A stretch of DNA of 64,000 bases from CADEEN01 sp963740395 (GTDB taxonomy: Bacteria > Pseudomonadota > Gammaproteobacteria > Burkholderiales > Burkholderiaceae_C): assembly GCA_963740395.1 (NCBI GenBank), contig CAVUEP010000089.1:1-64000 (forward strand), given 5' to 3'. This document shows, piece by piece, positions 52,961-64,000 of the stretch. The position numbers and the translations under genes are program-made. The notes under the pieces are model-generated. The model had not been told where the DNA came from and made no database searches. It saw only the letters and a list, made by a program, of their open reading frames with translations. How positions within the stretch are numbered: the stretch's first letter is position 1; the number at the start of each line of letters is the position of its first letter.

Positions 52961-54127
52961 TCAGGCCTGTGTCGTCGGCGGTGGCGGCGTTCGGGCGGGT
53001 GCAAGTTGCAGCGCGATGGCGCCGATGCCGGCCAGTGTGGCTGCCAGCGCCACGAAACCGCCGACGAACGGGATGCGGGCCAGCAGGGCGATCCCGAGCA
53101 CGGCCAGCATTGCCGCCGCGATGCGCCATCCGGTGCGGCCCGCCGATTCTGCCTTCCAGCGCGCCAGCGCCCATTGGCCGATCGCCACGCCGCTGGCCAC
53201 ATAGCCCACGAGCAGCAGCATCAGGTACAGCAACACAACCAGCAGGGCCAGCGGGATGCCGATGATCGTGATCAACAGGATCAGTGTCGCCACCGGCACG
53301 CACACCAGCGTGATGAAGCCCAGCAGCAGGCTCCAGCCGCTGCGCGTGACCAGCGTACGCGCAACGCGCTCGGACGTGACCGGCAGCAAGGCGACCAGCG
53401 CCGCCGCGATCGTCATCAGGCCCAAGGTCCAAAGCCAACTACCGATGCCGCCGATGCTCGACCGAGACCTGCGCTCGCCGTCGCCGCGTGCAGACCGGTC
53501 TGCCCCAGGCAGCGGCACCTGCTCGATCGCACCCGCGACTTGTGCCGCCGGGTCCCGACGAATCTCGTCGCTGCCGCGGTAGCGCAGGCTGCCCGCCAGG
53601 CGCGCGTTGGGCCCCAGTTGGAGGCGTCCGGCAGTGACGAGCACGTCGCCGCCGACCGGCGCATCGATCAGCACGCGCCCGCCGCCGATTCGAATCGAAC
53701 CCTTGACCGGGGCGCGTAGTGAGACCTGGCCACCACCGACCGTGACATTGCCCTCGACCGAGGCCTTGGGCCCCAGGTCGACCTGGCCGCCGGCCACACG
53801 CAGGTTGCGCCCCACCGCAGCATCGAGCGCGACGCGGCCGCCCGCGGCGTAGATGTTCTGGCCGACGCTGGCTCCGATGCGCACATTGCCGCCGGCGAGC
53901 ACGGCGTCGCCGCTGACCGGCGCCTCGACGTCGATTTGGCCGCCGGCGGCGATCAGGTCGCCCGCCACCGGCTGCTCGATGCGCAGCGAGCCGCCGAACA
54001 CGAAGCGATCGTTGCCGAGCTCGCGCGCGATCACGCGTGGCTTGTTGTCGCTGTCGACACTCGGTTGGGCGCCGGCGGTGGCTGCGATCGACAGCAGGCA
54101 GGCAGCAAACAAAAGGCGACAGGACAT
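52961..54127 (-). CDS. Exported bactofilin-like repeat protein with membrane helices
   Basis: 388 residues. A signal peptide (LLFAACLLSIAATAGA) is followed by about nine short repeats at residues 45-200, each like VAGDLIAAGGQIDVEAPVSG or VGRNLRVAGGQVDLGP, spacing near 17-18 residues. This is the pattern of a right-handed beta-helix as in polymer-forming bactofilin-type proteins. A linker with Arg/Ser leads to four or five hydrophobic helices (LMTIAAALVALLPV, LLLGFITLVCVPVATLIL, ALLVVLLYLMLLLVGYVA). The repeats should lie outside the cytoplasm. Function unknown; a surface or envelope scaffold is an inference. Confidence 0.8.
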   Translation of the reverse strand: MSCRLLFAACLLSIAATAGAQPSVDSDNKPRVIARELGNDRFVFGGSLRIEQPVAGDLIAAGGQIDVEAPVSGDAVLAGGNVRIGASVGQNIYAAGGRVALDAAVGRNLRVAGGQVDLGPKASVEGNVTVGGGQVSLRAPVKGSIRIGGGRVLIDAPVGGDVLVTAGRLQLGPNARLAGSLRYRGSDEIRRDPAAQVAGAIEQVPLPGADRSARGDGERRSRSSIGGIGSWLWTLGLMTIAAALVALLPVTSERVARTLVTRSGWSLLLGFITLVCVPVATLILLITIIGIPLALLVVLLYLMLLLVGYVASGVAIGQWALARWKAESAGRTGWRIAAAMLAVLGIALLARIPFVGGFVALAATLAGIGAIALQLAPARTPPPPTTQA

Positions 54128-54240
54128 GGTGAAACCCCCTTGGGGGCATTTTGCGGCTGCCGATCGGGTGTCGGTTGAGGCCAGTCAAACGGTTCCGAAC
54201 TGCGCACCTAACTTGACCTGCGGGCGGCGCTGCGCGGTTT

Positions 54241-54256
54241 GACGTTGCGCAACGTC
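54241..54256. promoter_or_regulatory. Perfect 16-bp palindrome upstream of hsp20
   Basis: GACGTTGCGCAACGTC is an exact inverted repeat 115 bp before the Hsp20 start, in a 243-bp gap. Its first bases overlap a TTGACG that could be a -35 box. It is shaped like an operator for a dimeric regulator; which one is unknown. It does not match the HrcA CIRCE element. Confidence 0.5.
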
Positions 54257-54370
54257 GTGCCGCCGCGCGCTGACTAGGCTATTTCTGATGCAGCCAGGGT
54301 GCGGCCCGCGTGATGTCCCAGCCGGCCCGCCCGTGCGCAGTCTGTGTGTCAACCTTCAACGGAGATCACC

Positions 54371-54799
54371 ATGAGTGCCCTGACCCGCTATGAACGCCTG
54401 GATGACATGTTCCCTGAGATGTTTCGCCGCTTCATGCGGCCGATGACCACGGCCGGCTTCGAAGCGCCGGGAGAGATTCGCGTCGAAGTCACCGAGAACG
54501 ACAAGGACTATGAGGTGCGCGCCGAGGTGCCCGGCGCGAAGAAGGACGACATCAAGGTCACGATCGACCGCAACTATGTCTCCATCACCGCCGAAATCAA
54601 GCGCGAGAAGGAAGAGAAGTCCGGCAAGGGCGGCCGCACCCTGGTCAGCGAGCTGTACTACGGCAGCGCATCGCGGGGCTTCAGCCTCGGGCAGGAGGTC
54701 GAGGAGTCGGCCTCGTCGGCCAAGTTCGAGAACGGCGTGCTCACGCTGCTGCTGCCCAAGAAGCGCGAAGCCTCGAGCCGCAACCTGAAGATTCAATAG
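54371..54799 (+). CDS. Hsp20 family small heat-shock protein
   Basis: 142-residue small heat-shock protein that holds unfolding proteins. The alpha-crystallin domain runs from IRVEVTENDKDYEVRAEVPG through KDDIKVTIDRNYVSITAEI to FENGVLTLLLPKK. The amino end (RYERLDDMFPEMFRRFMRP) is typical of the bacterial class A type. The carboxy IxI anchor is not evident; the protein ends NLKIQ. The ATG at 54371 is chosen; GTG at 54344 extends it by nine residues. Confidence 0.94.
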   Translation: MSALTRYERLDDMFPEMFRRFMRPMTTAGFEAPGEIRVEVTENDKDYEVRAEVPGAKKDDIKVTIDRNYVSITAEIKREKEEKSGKGGRTLVSELYYGSASRGFSLGQEVEESASSAKFENGVLTLLLPKKREASSRNLKIQ

Positions 54800-54822
54800 C
54801 CATCGCTCACGGCGACCAAGGC

Positions 54823-55576
54823 ATGGATGTCGGACTGGCCGTCGCGCCCGGCCGGTCCGAGACGCCCGCGGCCGAGGTCGTCTTCGTCGCGCGCGGCCTG
54901 ACCAAGACCTACCGCAACGGTGAGGTCGAGGTGCAGGCGCTGCGCGAGGTCGATCTGGAGATACGTCGCGGCGAGTTCATCGTGCTGCTCGGCGCCTCGG
55001 GCAGCGGCAAGTCGACGCTGCTCAATATCCTGGGCGGCCTGGATGTGCCCACCAGCGGGCGAGGTGCGATTCGCAGACCATGTACTTACGGGCGCCAGCG
55101 AGGCCGACCTGACGCGCTACCGGCGCGAGCATGTCGGCTTCGTGTTCCAGTTCTACAACCTGATCCCGAGCCTGACGGTGCGCGAGAACCTCGCGCTCGT
55201 GACCGACATCGCCAGCGACCCGATGCCGATCGACGAGGCCATCGACAGGGTCGGACTGACACCGCGGCGCGATCACTTTCCGGCGCAACTGTCGGGCGGC
55301 GAGCAGCAGCGGGTGGCGATTGCGCGCGCCATCGTCAAGCGACCCGAGGTGCTGCTGTGCGACGAGCCGACCGGTGCGCTGGACTACCAGACGGGCAAGC
55401 TGGTGCTCGAAGTCATTGCGAACATCAACGCCGAACTCGGCACGACGGCGGTGGTGATCACGCACAACGCGGCCATCGCCGGCATGGCCGATCGCGTGAT
55501 CTATCTCGGTGACGGCCGGATCCAGAAGGTCGAGGTCAACGCCCACAAGATCAGTCCTTCGGAGCTGAGCTGGTGA
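54823..55576 (+). CDS. ABC exporter ATPase, LolD/MacB type (one frameshift)
   Basis: ATP-binding subunit of about 250 residues of the MacB/LolD group that drives FtsX-like permeases. Walker A is GASGSGKSTLLNILGGLD, the signature is LSGGEQQRVAIARAIV and Walker B is VLLCDEPTGALDYQTG, followed by VVITHN. A one-base change near 55060 splits the frame between PTSG and EVRFADHVLTG. Its TGA overlaps the GTG start of the next gene, an FtsX-type permease, so the two form one transporter. Confidence 0.88.
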
Positions 55577-56423
55577 AGGCCCTGGACCGCAAGCTGCTGC
55601 GTGACGTGCGCCAACTGTGGAGCCAGGCGCTGACGATCGCGTTGGTGGTGGCCAGCGGCATCGGTGGTTTCATCACCACCCTGTCGGCAGTGGACTCGCT
55701 CGAACTCGCGCGCGACCGCTTCTATGCATCAGGCCGCTTTGCCGACGTGTTTGCCAGCGTCAAGCGTGCACCGAACGCGCTGGCCGACACCCTGCGCGCC
55801 ACGCCGGGCGTGGCCGATGTGCAAACCAGCATCGAGCAGATCGTGCGCATCGAGCTGCCCGGCGTGGCTGATCCCGTCATCGGCCAGTTGATCGGCATCG
55901 ACCTGCAGGCGCCACCGCGGATGAATCGCGTGTTGCTGCGCAGCGGCCGCGCACTCGACGAGGTTCGCCTCGGCGACAACGCGATTCCGGCCCTGGTGTC
56001 GCCGGCATTTGCCACTGCGCGCGGACTCGCGCCGGGGTCGCGCGTAGGCGCGCTGATCAACGGCAAGCGCCGCACGCTCGTCATATCGGGCGTGGCCCTG
56101 TCACCCGAGTTCATCTTTGCCGGCCTGATGGGCATGCCCGACCTGCGCGGCTTCGGCGTCTTCTGGCTGCCTCGCGATGCCCTGGCCGCGGCCTACGACA
56201 TGCATGGCGCGTTCAATCGCGTGGCGGTGAAGCTGGCGCCGGGCGCCTCCGAACGGGCCGTGATCGACGCCCTGTCGCTGCAGCTCGCGCGCTACGGTGG
56301 GCGCGAGGCGCATGGCCGCGAAGACCAATCGTCCCACGCCATGCTCAGCAACGAGATCAAGGAGCAGCATGTGCTGGGCACCGTGCTGCCATCGATCTTC
56401 CTCGGGGTGGCGGCGTTCCTGCT
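55573..56423 (+). CDS. FtsX/MacB-type ABC permease, truncated at the junction
   Basis: Membrane subunit of the exporter. It starts with GTG at 55573 (KALDRKLLRDVRQLWSQALT), has the first membrane helix (TIALVVASGIGGFITTL) and a periplasmic MacB-like domain of about 230 residues. It then enters the FtsX domain at LGTVLPSIFLGVAAFLL, where the sequence changes source at about 56423. The remaining helices, roughly 500 residues in relatives with a duplicated layout, are missing. The residues after FLL (RWYRRRRRSG) are translated foreign DNA and not part of the protein. Confidence 0.85.
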
Positions 56424-56427
56424 ACGC
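56421..56427. other. Junction between betaproteobacterial and actinobacterial DNA
   Basis: Plus-strand permease coding sequence ends in its FtsX domain at about 56423. From about 56424 the minus strand encodes an actinobacterial sensor kinase, cut in its extracytoplasmic domain. All genes to the left match Burkholderiales order and all to the right match actinobacteria. No transposon, integrase or repeat marks the point. An assembly chimera is the simplest reading. Confidence 0.85.
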
Positions 56428-56803
56428 TGGTACCGGCGTCGGCGGCGATCGGGACGTAGACCCGGCCCCCCTGCGCATCTATGACCGAGAAGGCCTCTCC
56501 GGCGCGAGCCCGGCTGACTTCGGCCTCGTCGAGGCGGTCGATCGTCCCGAGCCGCTCGCCCGCGGCGGACACGACCCCGGCGGCCACCCCCGAACTCGCC
56601 ACGGTCACATCGACCAGCGCGGCGAGTTGGGAGGGATCGCTGATGCCCGAGACCAGGATCGCGAGATTGCGCGCCGCCTGGTCGGCCATCGCCATTCCGC
56701 GGTCCTCAGCCAACGTCCGGACCAGGAGCGCCAGGGGGATCAGGAAGGAGACCAGCAGTGCGGTCGCGATCAGTGCGACGAGAACGGTGATGCGCCGCCT
56801 CAC
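56424..56803 (-). CDS. Sensor histidine kinase, amino-terminal fragment
   Basis: Start of an actinobacterial two-component sensor kinase. GTG at 56803 gives RRRITVLVALIATALLVSFL, a first membrane helix, then an extracytoplasmic domain with RNLAILVSGISDPSQLAALV and VYVPIAADAGTSV, where the sequence is cut at the junction. The second helix, HAMP, dimerisation and ATPase domains are missing. The GTG overlaps the stop of the response regulator gene (GTGA), so the regulator and kinase are one operon, regulator first. Confidence 0.82.
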
Positions 56804-57502
56804 GGGGCGGCCTCCCCCGGGTCCACCAACCGGACCCCGACCCCGCGGACGCTCTGCAGGTAGCGAGGGCGGGCGGCGGTCTCACCCAGCTTGCGGCGAA
56901 GCCAGCTCAGGTGGACGTCGACCGTCCGATCGGCCCCAGCCGTAGGGCTGCTGCCACACCTCGGCCAGCAGCTCGCGCTTGGTCACCACCGCACCGGCCC
57001 GACTGGCGAGCACCGCCAGAATGTCGAACTCCTTGCGGGAGAGGCTCACCGGGGTCCCGGCGAGCGTGACCTCGCGGCTGCGGGGATCGATCACGAGTTC
57101 GCCGGTCACCAGCACGGGGACGACCTCCTCGTCCAGATCGCGCCGGGAGCGACGCAGGACGGCACGGATCCTGGCGGCGACCTGGTCGGCACCGAACGGC
57201 TTGGTCACGTAGTCGTCGGCCCCGGCGTCGAGGGCGCGGACGATGGACCGGTCATCGTCTTGTGCGGTGATCACGATCACCGGTATCGCGCTCACGGCGC
57301 GCAGCATCCCCAGGACACCGAAACCGTCCAGGTCGGGAAGCCCCAGGTCGAGCAGCACGATGTCGGGCTGCTCCCGCATCGCGATCGACACGCCCGAGAT
57401 GCCGTCCCCCGCCACCGCGACGGCATCCCCGCGCTCGGTGAGCACCCGCTTCAAGGCGGATCGGATCGCGAAGTCATCCTCGACGATCAGGACCCGCACC
57501 AT
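56800..57502 (-). CDS. OmpR/PhoB-family response regulator (one frameshift)
   Basis: DNA-binding response regulator of about 233 residues. The receiver domain has acidic residues at VEDD (8-10), phosphorylation site Asp52 in IVLLDLGLPDLDG, and the conserved Lys in DDYVTKPFGADQV. A winged-helix domain (ITVSLSRKEFDIL-like segment VSLSRKEFDILAVL, then ELLAEVWQQPYG) follows. A one-base change near 56938 hides the end; in the other frame ADRTVDVHLSWLRRKLGETA and YLQSVRGVGVRLVDPG complete the wing. Partner kinase overlaps directly downstream. Confidence 0.92.
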
Positions 57503-57554
57503 GTCCTGACCCTACGCCTCCGGATCCGCCGGGACGATGCGGCATGATGGGTCG

Positions 57555-57989
57555 ATGAGGCGTCGGCTCCCGGTGATGATCTGGGCCTCGGTCTGGGTGA
57601 TCGTGGTCGCGGTGTCGGCCACCAGCGTGTGGCTGGTGATCGAGCGTGCCGGCGCCCGGGTGACCAGCCAGGCCGCTCCGCAGTTGCCGGTCGGCACCGT
57701 CGCAGCCACCCCCCGGCCCGATCCGAGCCCGGCCACCACCGCCACACCCGGGCCGGCGGCCGTGCAGGGGTCGTGGAACGGGCCGGGCGGGCGGGTCACC
57801 GCCACCTGCCGGAGTCGGGAAATCCGACTGAACGCTGCCGTCCCGGCCGACGGGTTCACCGTCGAGATCGAGAACCGGGGACCGGAGACCCTGGAGGTCG
57901 AACTCCACCAGTCCCGGGGTGATCGCGAGTTCAAGGTGCGGGGCGTGTGCCGCGCCGGGGGTCCGGTCTTCACCGTTGCCGAGGAGTGA
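57555..57989 (+). CDS. Hypothetical exported protein with amino-terminal anchor
   Basis: 144-residue actinobacterial protein. A signal anchor (LPVMIWASVWVIVVAVSATS) is followed by a Pro/Thr/Ala-rich linker and a small beta-rich domain (ATCRSREIRLNAAVPADGF, then VEIENRGPETLEVELHQ and FKVRGVCRAGGPVFTVA) with two cysteines that could form a disulfide. No family recognised. ATG 57555 is used; ATG 57537 is in frame. Divergent from the two-component operon, of which it could be a target, an inference from position only. Confidence 0.65.
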   Translation: MRRRLPVMIWASVWVIVVAVSATSVWLVIERAGARVTSQAAPQLPVGTVAATPRPDPSPATTATPGPAAVQGSWNGPGGRVTATCRSREIRLNAAVPADGFTVEIENRGPETLEVELHQSRGDREFKVRGVCRAGGPVFTVAEE

Positions 57990-57999
57990 GCGCGCCCCG

Positions 58000-58733
58000 T
58001 CAGCGCGGCATCCGGCGCCACAGGGCCCGCGGCGCCAGGCCGGCGATGGCGAACAGGACCCGCAGCTGCCACGGGATCCACAGGTCCACCCCGCGCCCGT
58101 CCCGGATCCGCCGCACCACGGCGTCGGCGACCTGGTCGGGAGTGGAGGAGAACGGGGCCGGCTCCCGGCCGGCGGTCATCCGGCCGATCACGAACCCGGG
58201 CCGGGCGATGATCAGGTGCACGCCGCTGCCGTGCAGCGCGTCCGCCAGGCCGGACGCGAACCCGTCCAGCCCGGCCTTGGCCGAGCCGTAGACGTAGTTC
58301 GCGCGCCGCACCCGGGCGCCGGCGACCGAGGAGAAGGCCACCAGGGTGCCGGCCCCCCGCGCCCGCATCCGTTCGGCGAGCACCGTCAGCAGGGCGGCCT
58401 GGGCGACGAAGTCGGTGTGCAGCAACGCGGCCGCGGCCAGCGGGTCATGCTCGGCGACCGCCTGGTCACCGAGCACGCCGAACGCCAGCACGGCCACGTC
58501 GATCGGGCCGACCTGTTCCTCGATGGCCGCGACCAACCCCGGCTGGGCCGCGACGTCGTCGGCGTCGAAGGCAACCGTCTCGACCCGTTCGGCGCCGGCC
58601 TCCCGGCACGCCGCCACTGCTTCGTCCAGCGGCCCCGGCCGGGCGGCCAGCACCACCCTCGCTCCGGGCGCGAGCCGGGTGGCGACCGCCAGCCCGATCT
58701 CGCTGCGACCGCCGAACACGGCGACGACGGCGC

Positions 58734-58737
<4 letters not shown>
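58000..58737 (-). CDS. dprE2: DprE2-like SDR reductase
   Basis: 245-residue short-chain dehydrogenase resembling DprE2, which with DprE1 turns decaprenylphosphoryl-ribose into the arabinose donor for cell-wall arabinan. Features are the nucleotide loop FGGRSEIGLAVATRL, VAVLAFGVLGD, the catalytic FSSVAGARVRRANYVYGSAKAGLDGF (Ser, Tyr and Lys of the SDR triad) and the end PRALWRRMP. GTG at 58737 overlaps the gltX stop. DprE1 is not in the window. If correct, the actinobacterial source makes arabinan, as mycolata and some related orders do. Confidence 0.78.
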
Positions 58738-60208
<1,471 letters not shown>

Positions 60209-60376
60209 GCCGGAGCAGCCTACCGGTGCTCTGCGGGCTCCAGCGGTGCTCGGGTGGCCGCGGCCACCGTTCGGAGACCTGACCCGACCGGGGCCACGCG
60301 GACGGTTTCTTCCTTTCCGCCAGCGAGTCGGGTGGTACCACTGCCGCGGGAGCCGCGGACCTGCTTCTATGGCGGG

Positions 60377-60715
60377 ATGGTGCAGAACCCGCAGGTTGCC
60401 TCACACACGATGCTGGCCGACATGGTGTCCGACTCGTACTACCCGGCCGCCCTGGTCGCCAAGGGCCAGCAGATCCTCCTCCGCCTCGCTGAGCGGATCG
60501 AGGACCACTCGCCGAGGGACCTCGACGCGCTGTACCGCCTCACGCATGCCGCCGCCGAGGAGTTCAACCGGCTGGCCGAGGAGTTCGAGCATGCCGACAG
60601 CGAGATCGAGACCGTGGCCCGAGACGCCATCTCCGAGGACTTCGGCTTCCTCGCCGACGTCTACGGGTACTCCGAGGCCGACCTGGAGGGCTGCGTCGCC
60701 CCGCGCGACTGGTGA
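60377..60715 (+). CDS. DUF5713 family protein
   Basis: 112-residue soluble protein of the DUF5713 family. Signatures are MLADMVSDSYYPAALVAKGQ, LYRLTHAAAEEFNRLAEEFE, then DSEIETVARDAISEDFGFLA and the carboxy end CVAPRDW. All-helical, acidic, function unknown. ATG 60377 is chosen because family members begin shortly before LADM. It stands between divergent gltX and glnS. Confidence 0.82.
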   Translation: MVQNPQVASHTMLADMVSDSYYPAALVAKGQQILLRLAERIEDHSPRDLDALYRLTHAAAEEFNRLAEEFEHADSEIETVARDAISEDFGFLADVYGYSEADLEGCVAPRDW

Positions 60716-60787
60716 CGCACGACGGGCGGAGACGTCGCGGAGCGGGACGCGCGTCGGCCCCACCTCCGCCTGCGCTAGTCTTCACCT

Positions 60788-62479
<1,692 letters not shown>

Positions 62480-62500
62480 CGCCGGTGTCCGGCCCGCCGC

Positions 62501-63399
62501 ATGGTGCCCGACCGGCTGCCGCCGCTGCCGCTGCCCGACCTGTCCGGGCGCCGGGCCGTGGTCACCGGCGCCAGCGCCGGGATCGGCCTGGCCACGGCGC
62601 ATGGCGCTGGCCGGGGCCGGCGCGACGGTCGTCCTCGGCGTCCGCAACCCCGGCAAGGGCGCCGCGGCGGCGGAAGCCATCCGGGCGGTCCACCGGGGGC
62701 CGACCTGGCCGTCGAGCAGGTGGAGCTCGGTTCGCTGGCCAGCATCGCCGCCTTCGCCGGCCGGGTGGGGTCCGGGCCGGTGCACCTGCTGGTGAACAAC
62801 GCCGGCCTGAGCACACCCGACTCCGACGCCCGCACCGTGGACGGCTTCGAGCTACGGTGGGCGTCAACTACCTGGGCAGCTGGGCGCTCACCGCGGCCCT
62901 CTGGCCGGTCCTGGCCACGGCCGGCGGGGCCCGGGTGGTGACCCTCGGCTCGCTCATGGCCTCCCGCGGCCGGATCGGGCCGGAATTCGGCACCGGGGAG
63001 GCGGCCATGCGCTCCTACGGCGACTCCAAGCTCGCGCAGGTGGTGTTCGCCGGCGAACTCGGCCGCCGCAGCCGGGCCGCCGGAACCGACGTCACCGCCG
63101 TTGCTGCCCATCCCGGCTGGAGCCAGACCGCCATCTTCGACGCCGCCGGCACGCCGCTGGTTTTCGAGACCCTCGGCCGCCTGCTGGGTGCGCTCCAGTC
63201 CCCGGCCGACGGCGCCCAACCGGTACTGCGGGCGGCCACCGACCCGCAGCCGGCCGCCTACTACGGCCCGACCCGGCGGTGGGGATCCGCCGGCCCGGTC
63301 GGGGCGGTGAAGCTGCCGGCCGGGGCCGAGCAGCCCGGGGTCGGGGAACGGCTCTGGGAGATCTCCACCCGGCTCACCGGCGTGCGCCTCGAGCCTTAG
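62501..63399 (+). CDS. SDR family oxidoreductase, retinol-dehydrogenase-like (frameshifted)
   Basis: Short-chain dehydrogenase of about 300 residues. The cofactor loop is VVTGASAGIGLATA, then VHLLVNNAGLSTPDSD (NNAG) and the catalytic segment VVTLGSLMASRGRI with YGDSKLAQVVFAGEL, giving Tyr-x3-Lys. The end PTRRWGSAGPVGAVKLP is typical of WW-oxidoreductase/retinol-dehydrogenase-like SDRs. Three one-base shifts near 62600, 62695 and 62865 split the first half; the second half is open to TAG at 63399. Substrate unknown. Confidence 0.82.
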
Positions 63400-63409
63400 A
63401 GTTGTGGCC

Positions 63410-64000
63410 ATGAAGGCCCCTGTCACCGTGGTTGGCGAAGCGCTGATCGACATCGTCATCCCCACGTCCGCAGCGCCGGCCGAACACGTGGGCGGCAGTC
63501 CGGCCAACGTGGCGATCGGCCTGGCCCGGCTCGGCCACGTCACCGAACTGGCCACCTGGATCGGCACCGACGACCGCGGCCGCCGGATCGCCGAGCTGAT
63601 GGCCGCCGAAGCGGTGGCGCTGACCGACGGGAGCACGGACGCCGCCAGGACGCCGACCGCCGCGGCCCGCCTCGACCCGGCCGGCGTCGCCAGCTACGAG
63701 TTCGACCTGGAGTGGCGGATCGACCCGACTCTGGTGCCGGTTCCGGCGGGGGGGCATGTGCACACCGGCTCGATCGCAGCCACGCTCTCCCCCGGCAGCG
63801 ACGGCGTCCTGAAGATCATCGCCACGGCCCGCCCCCACGCCACCGTCTCCTACGACCCCAACGCCCGACCGACCCTGATGGGGAGCCCGGACCAGGCGCG
63901 TGGGGTGATCGAACGGTTGGTCGGCCTGGCCGATGTGGTGAAGGCGTCGGAGGAGGACGTCCGCTGGCTGTACGGCACCACACCGCTGCCCCAGGTGCTG
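63410..64000 (+). CDS. PfkB-family carbohydrate kinase (runs off the window)
   Basis: First 197 residues of a ribokinase/fructokinase-type sugar kinase. ATG at 63410 gives VTVVGEALIDIVIP, the PfkB signature 1 region GGSPANVAIGLARLGHVTEL, then ATWIGTDDRGRRIAELM and PHATVSYDPNARPTLM. The catalytic GAGD motif lies beyond the end. Sequence and length of spacing favour a fructokinase-like member, but the sugar cannot be fixed. It starts 10 bp after the SDR stop and is probably cotranscribed. Confidence 0.9.
   Translation, partial: MKAPVTVVGEALIDIVIPTSAAPAEHVGGSPANVAIGLARLGHVTELATWIGTDDRGRRIAELMAAEAVALTDGSTDAARTPTAAARLDPAGVASYEFDLEWRIDPTLVPVPAGGHVHTGSIAATLSPGSDGVLKIIATARPHATVSYDPNARPTLMGSPDQARGVIERLVGLADVVKASEEDVRWLYGTTPLPQVL

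Noticed and set aside
60320..60365. Possible T-box leader (GGTGGTACCAC followed by a GC hairpin)
   Set aside because: The sequence resembles the T-box antiterminator core but continues ACTGCCGCGG instead of GCG directly. No specifier stem was found, and the next gene, DUF5713, is not a typical T-box target.

Overview
The window is a join of pieces from at least two genomes. Positions ~548-56423 form one continuous block from a GC-rich betaproteobacterium of the order Burkholderiales (Rubrivivax/Leptothrix/Methylibium-like by gene order). Diagnostic runs are spoT-rpoZ-gmk-yicC, kinase-PP2C-rph-rdgB-hemW, and Smr/radC-fkpB-ispH-serS-tRNA-Ser. Positions ~56424-64000 are actinobacterial: an OmpR-type two-component system, a DprE2-like cell-wall reductase, gltX, DUF5713, glnS, an SDR enzyme and a PfkB kinase. 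Positions 1-547 are the start of a P4-type integrase that stops abruptly inside an antisense fliI. At both joins a gene on each side is cut mid-domain.

Layout. 0.5-11 kb is a flagellar cluster: fliI-fliH-fliG-fliF on the minus strand, fliE divergent, then ycgR, fliT, fliS, fliD and two nearly identical flagellin genes. Sigma-28-type promoters with a shared TCAAGTC -35 element stand before fliS, fliD and the second flagellin. 11-17 kb holds a membrane Ser/Thr kinase, DUF924, a GNAT enzyme, YaeQ and a tungstate (Tup) ABC transporter. 17-20.7 kb is a probable catabolic operon (MBL hydrolase, VOC protein, FAD monooxygenase, DUF2783). 20.7-28.6 kb has a lipoprotein, a broken deaminase, a tautomerase, lactate dehydrogenase, DNA polymerase IV and a DUF5666-DUF6502-DUF5666-NTF2 lipoprotein cassette. 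28.6-44.9 kb is core housekeeping: stringent response, transcription, nucleotide metabolism, RNase PH, HemW, a diguanylate cyclase, a FlhG-like ATPase, globin, IspH, SerRS and tRNA-Ser(CGA). 45-56.4 kb mixes two orphan proteins, a Na/phosphate cotransporter, membrane proteins, lipoproteins, an aminotransferase, MscS, Hsp20 and an ABC exporter truncated at the join.

Two sequence-level features stand out. A 37-bp dyad repeat (CCCCCRAG, 16 bp, then CCCCCCRAGGGGG) lies between genes once and inside coding sequence twice, in frame, in tupA and hemW. Single-base indels break many otherwise intact genes on both sides of the actinobacterial join, which points to sequencing or assembly quality rather than gene decay. 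I saw no CRISPR array, no intact insertion sequence and no clear new defence system.
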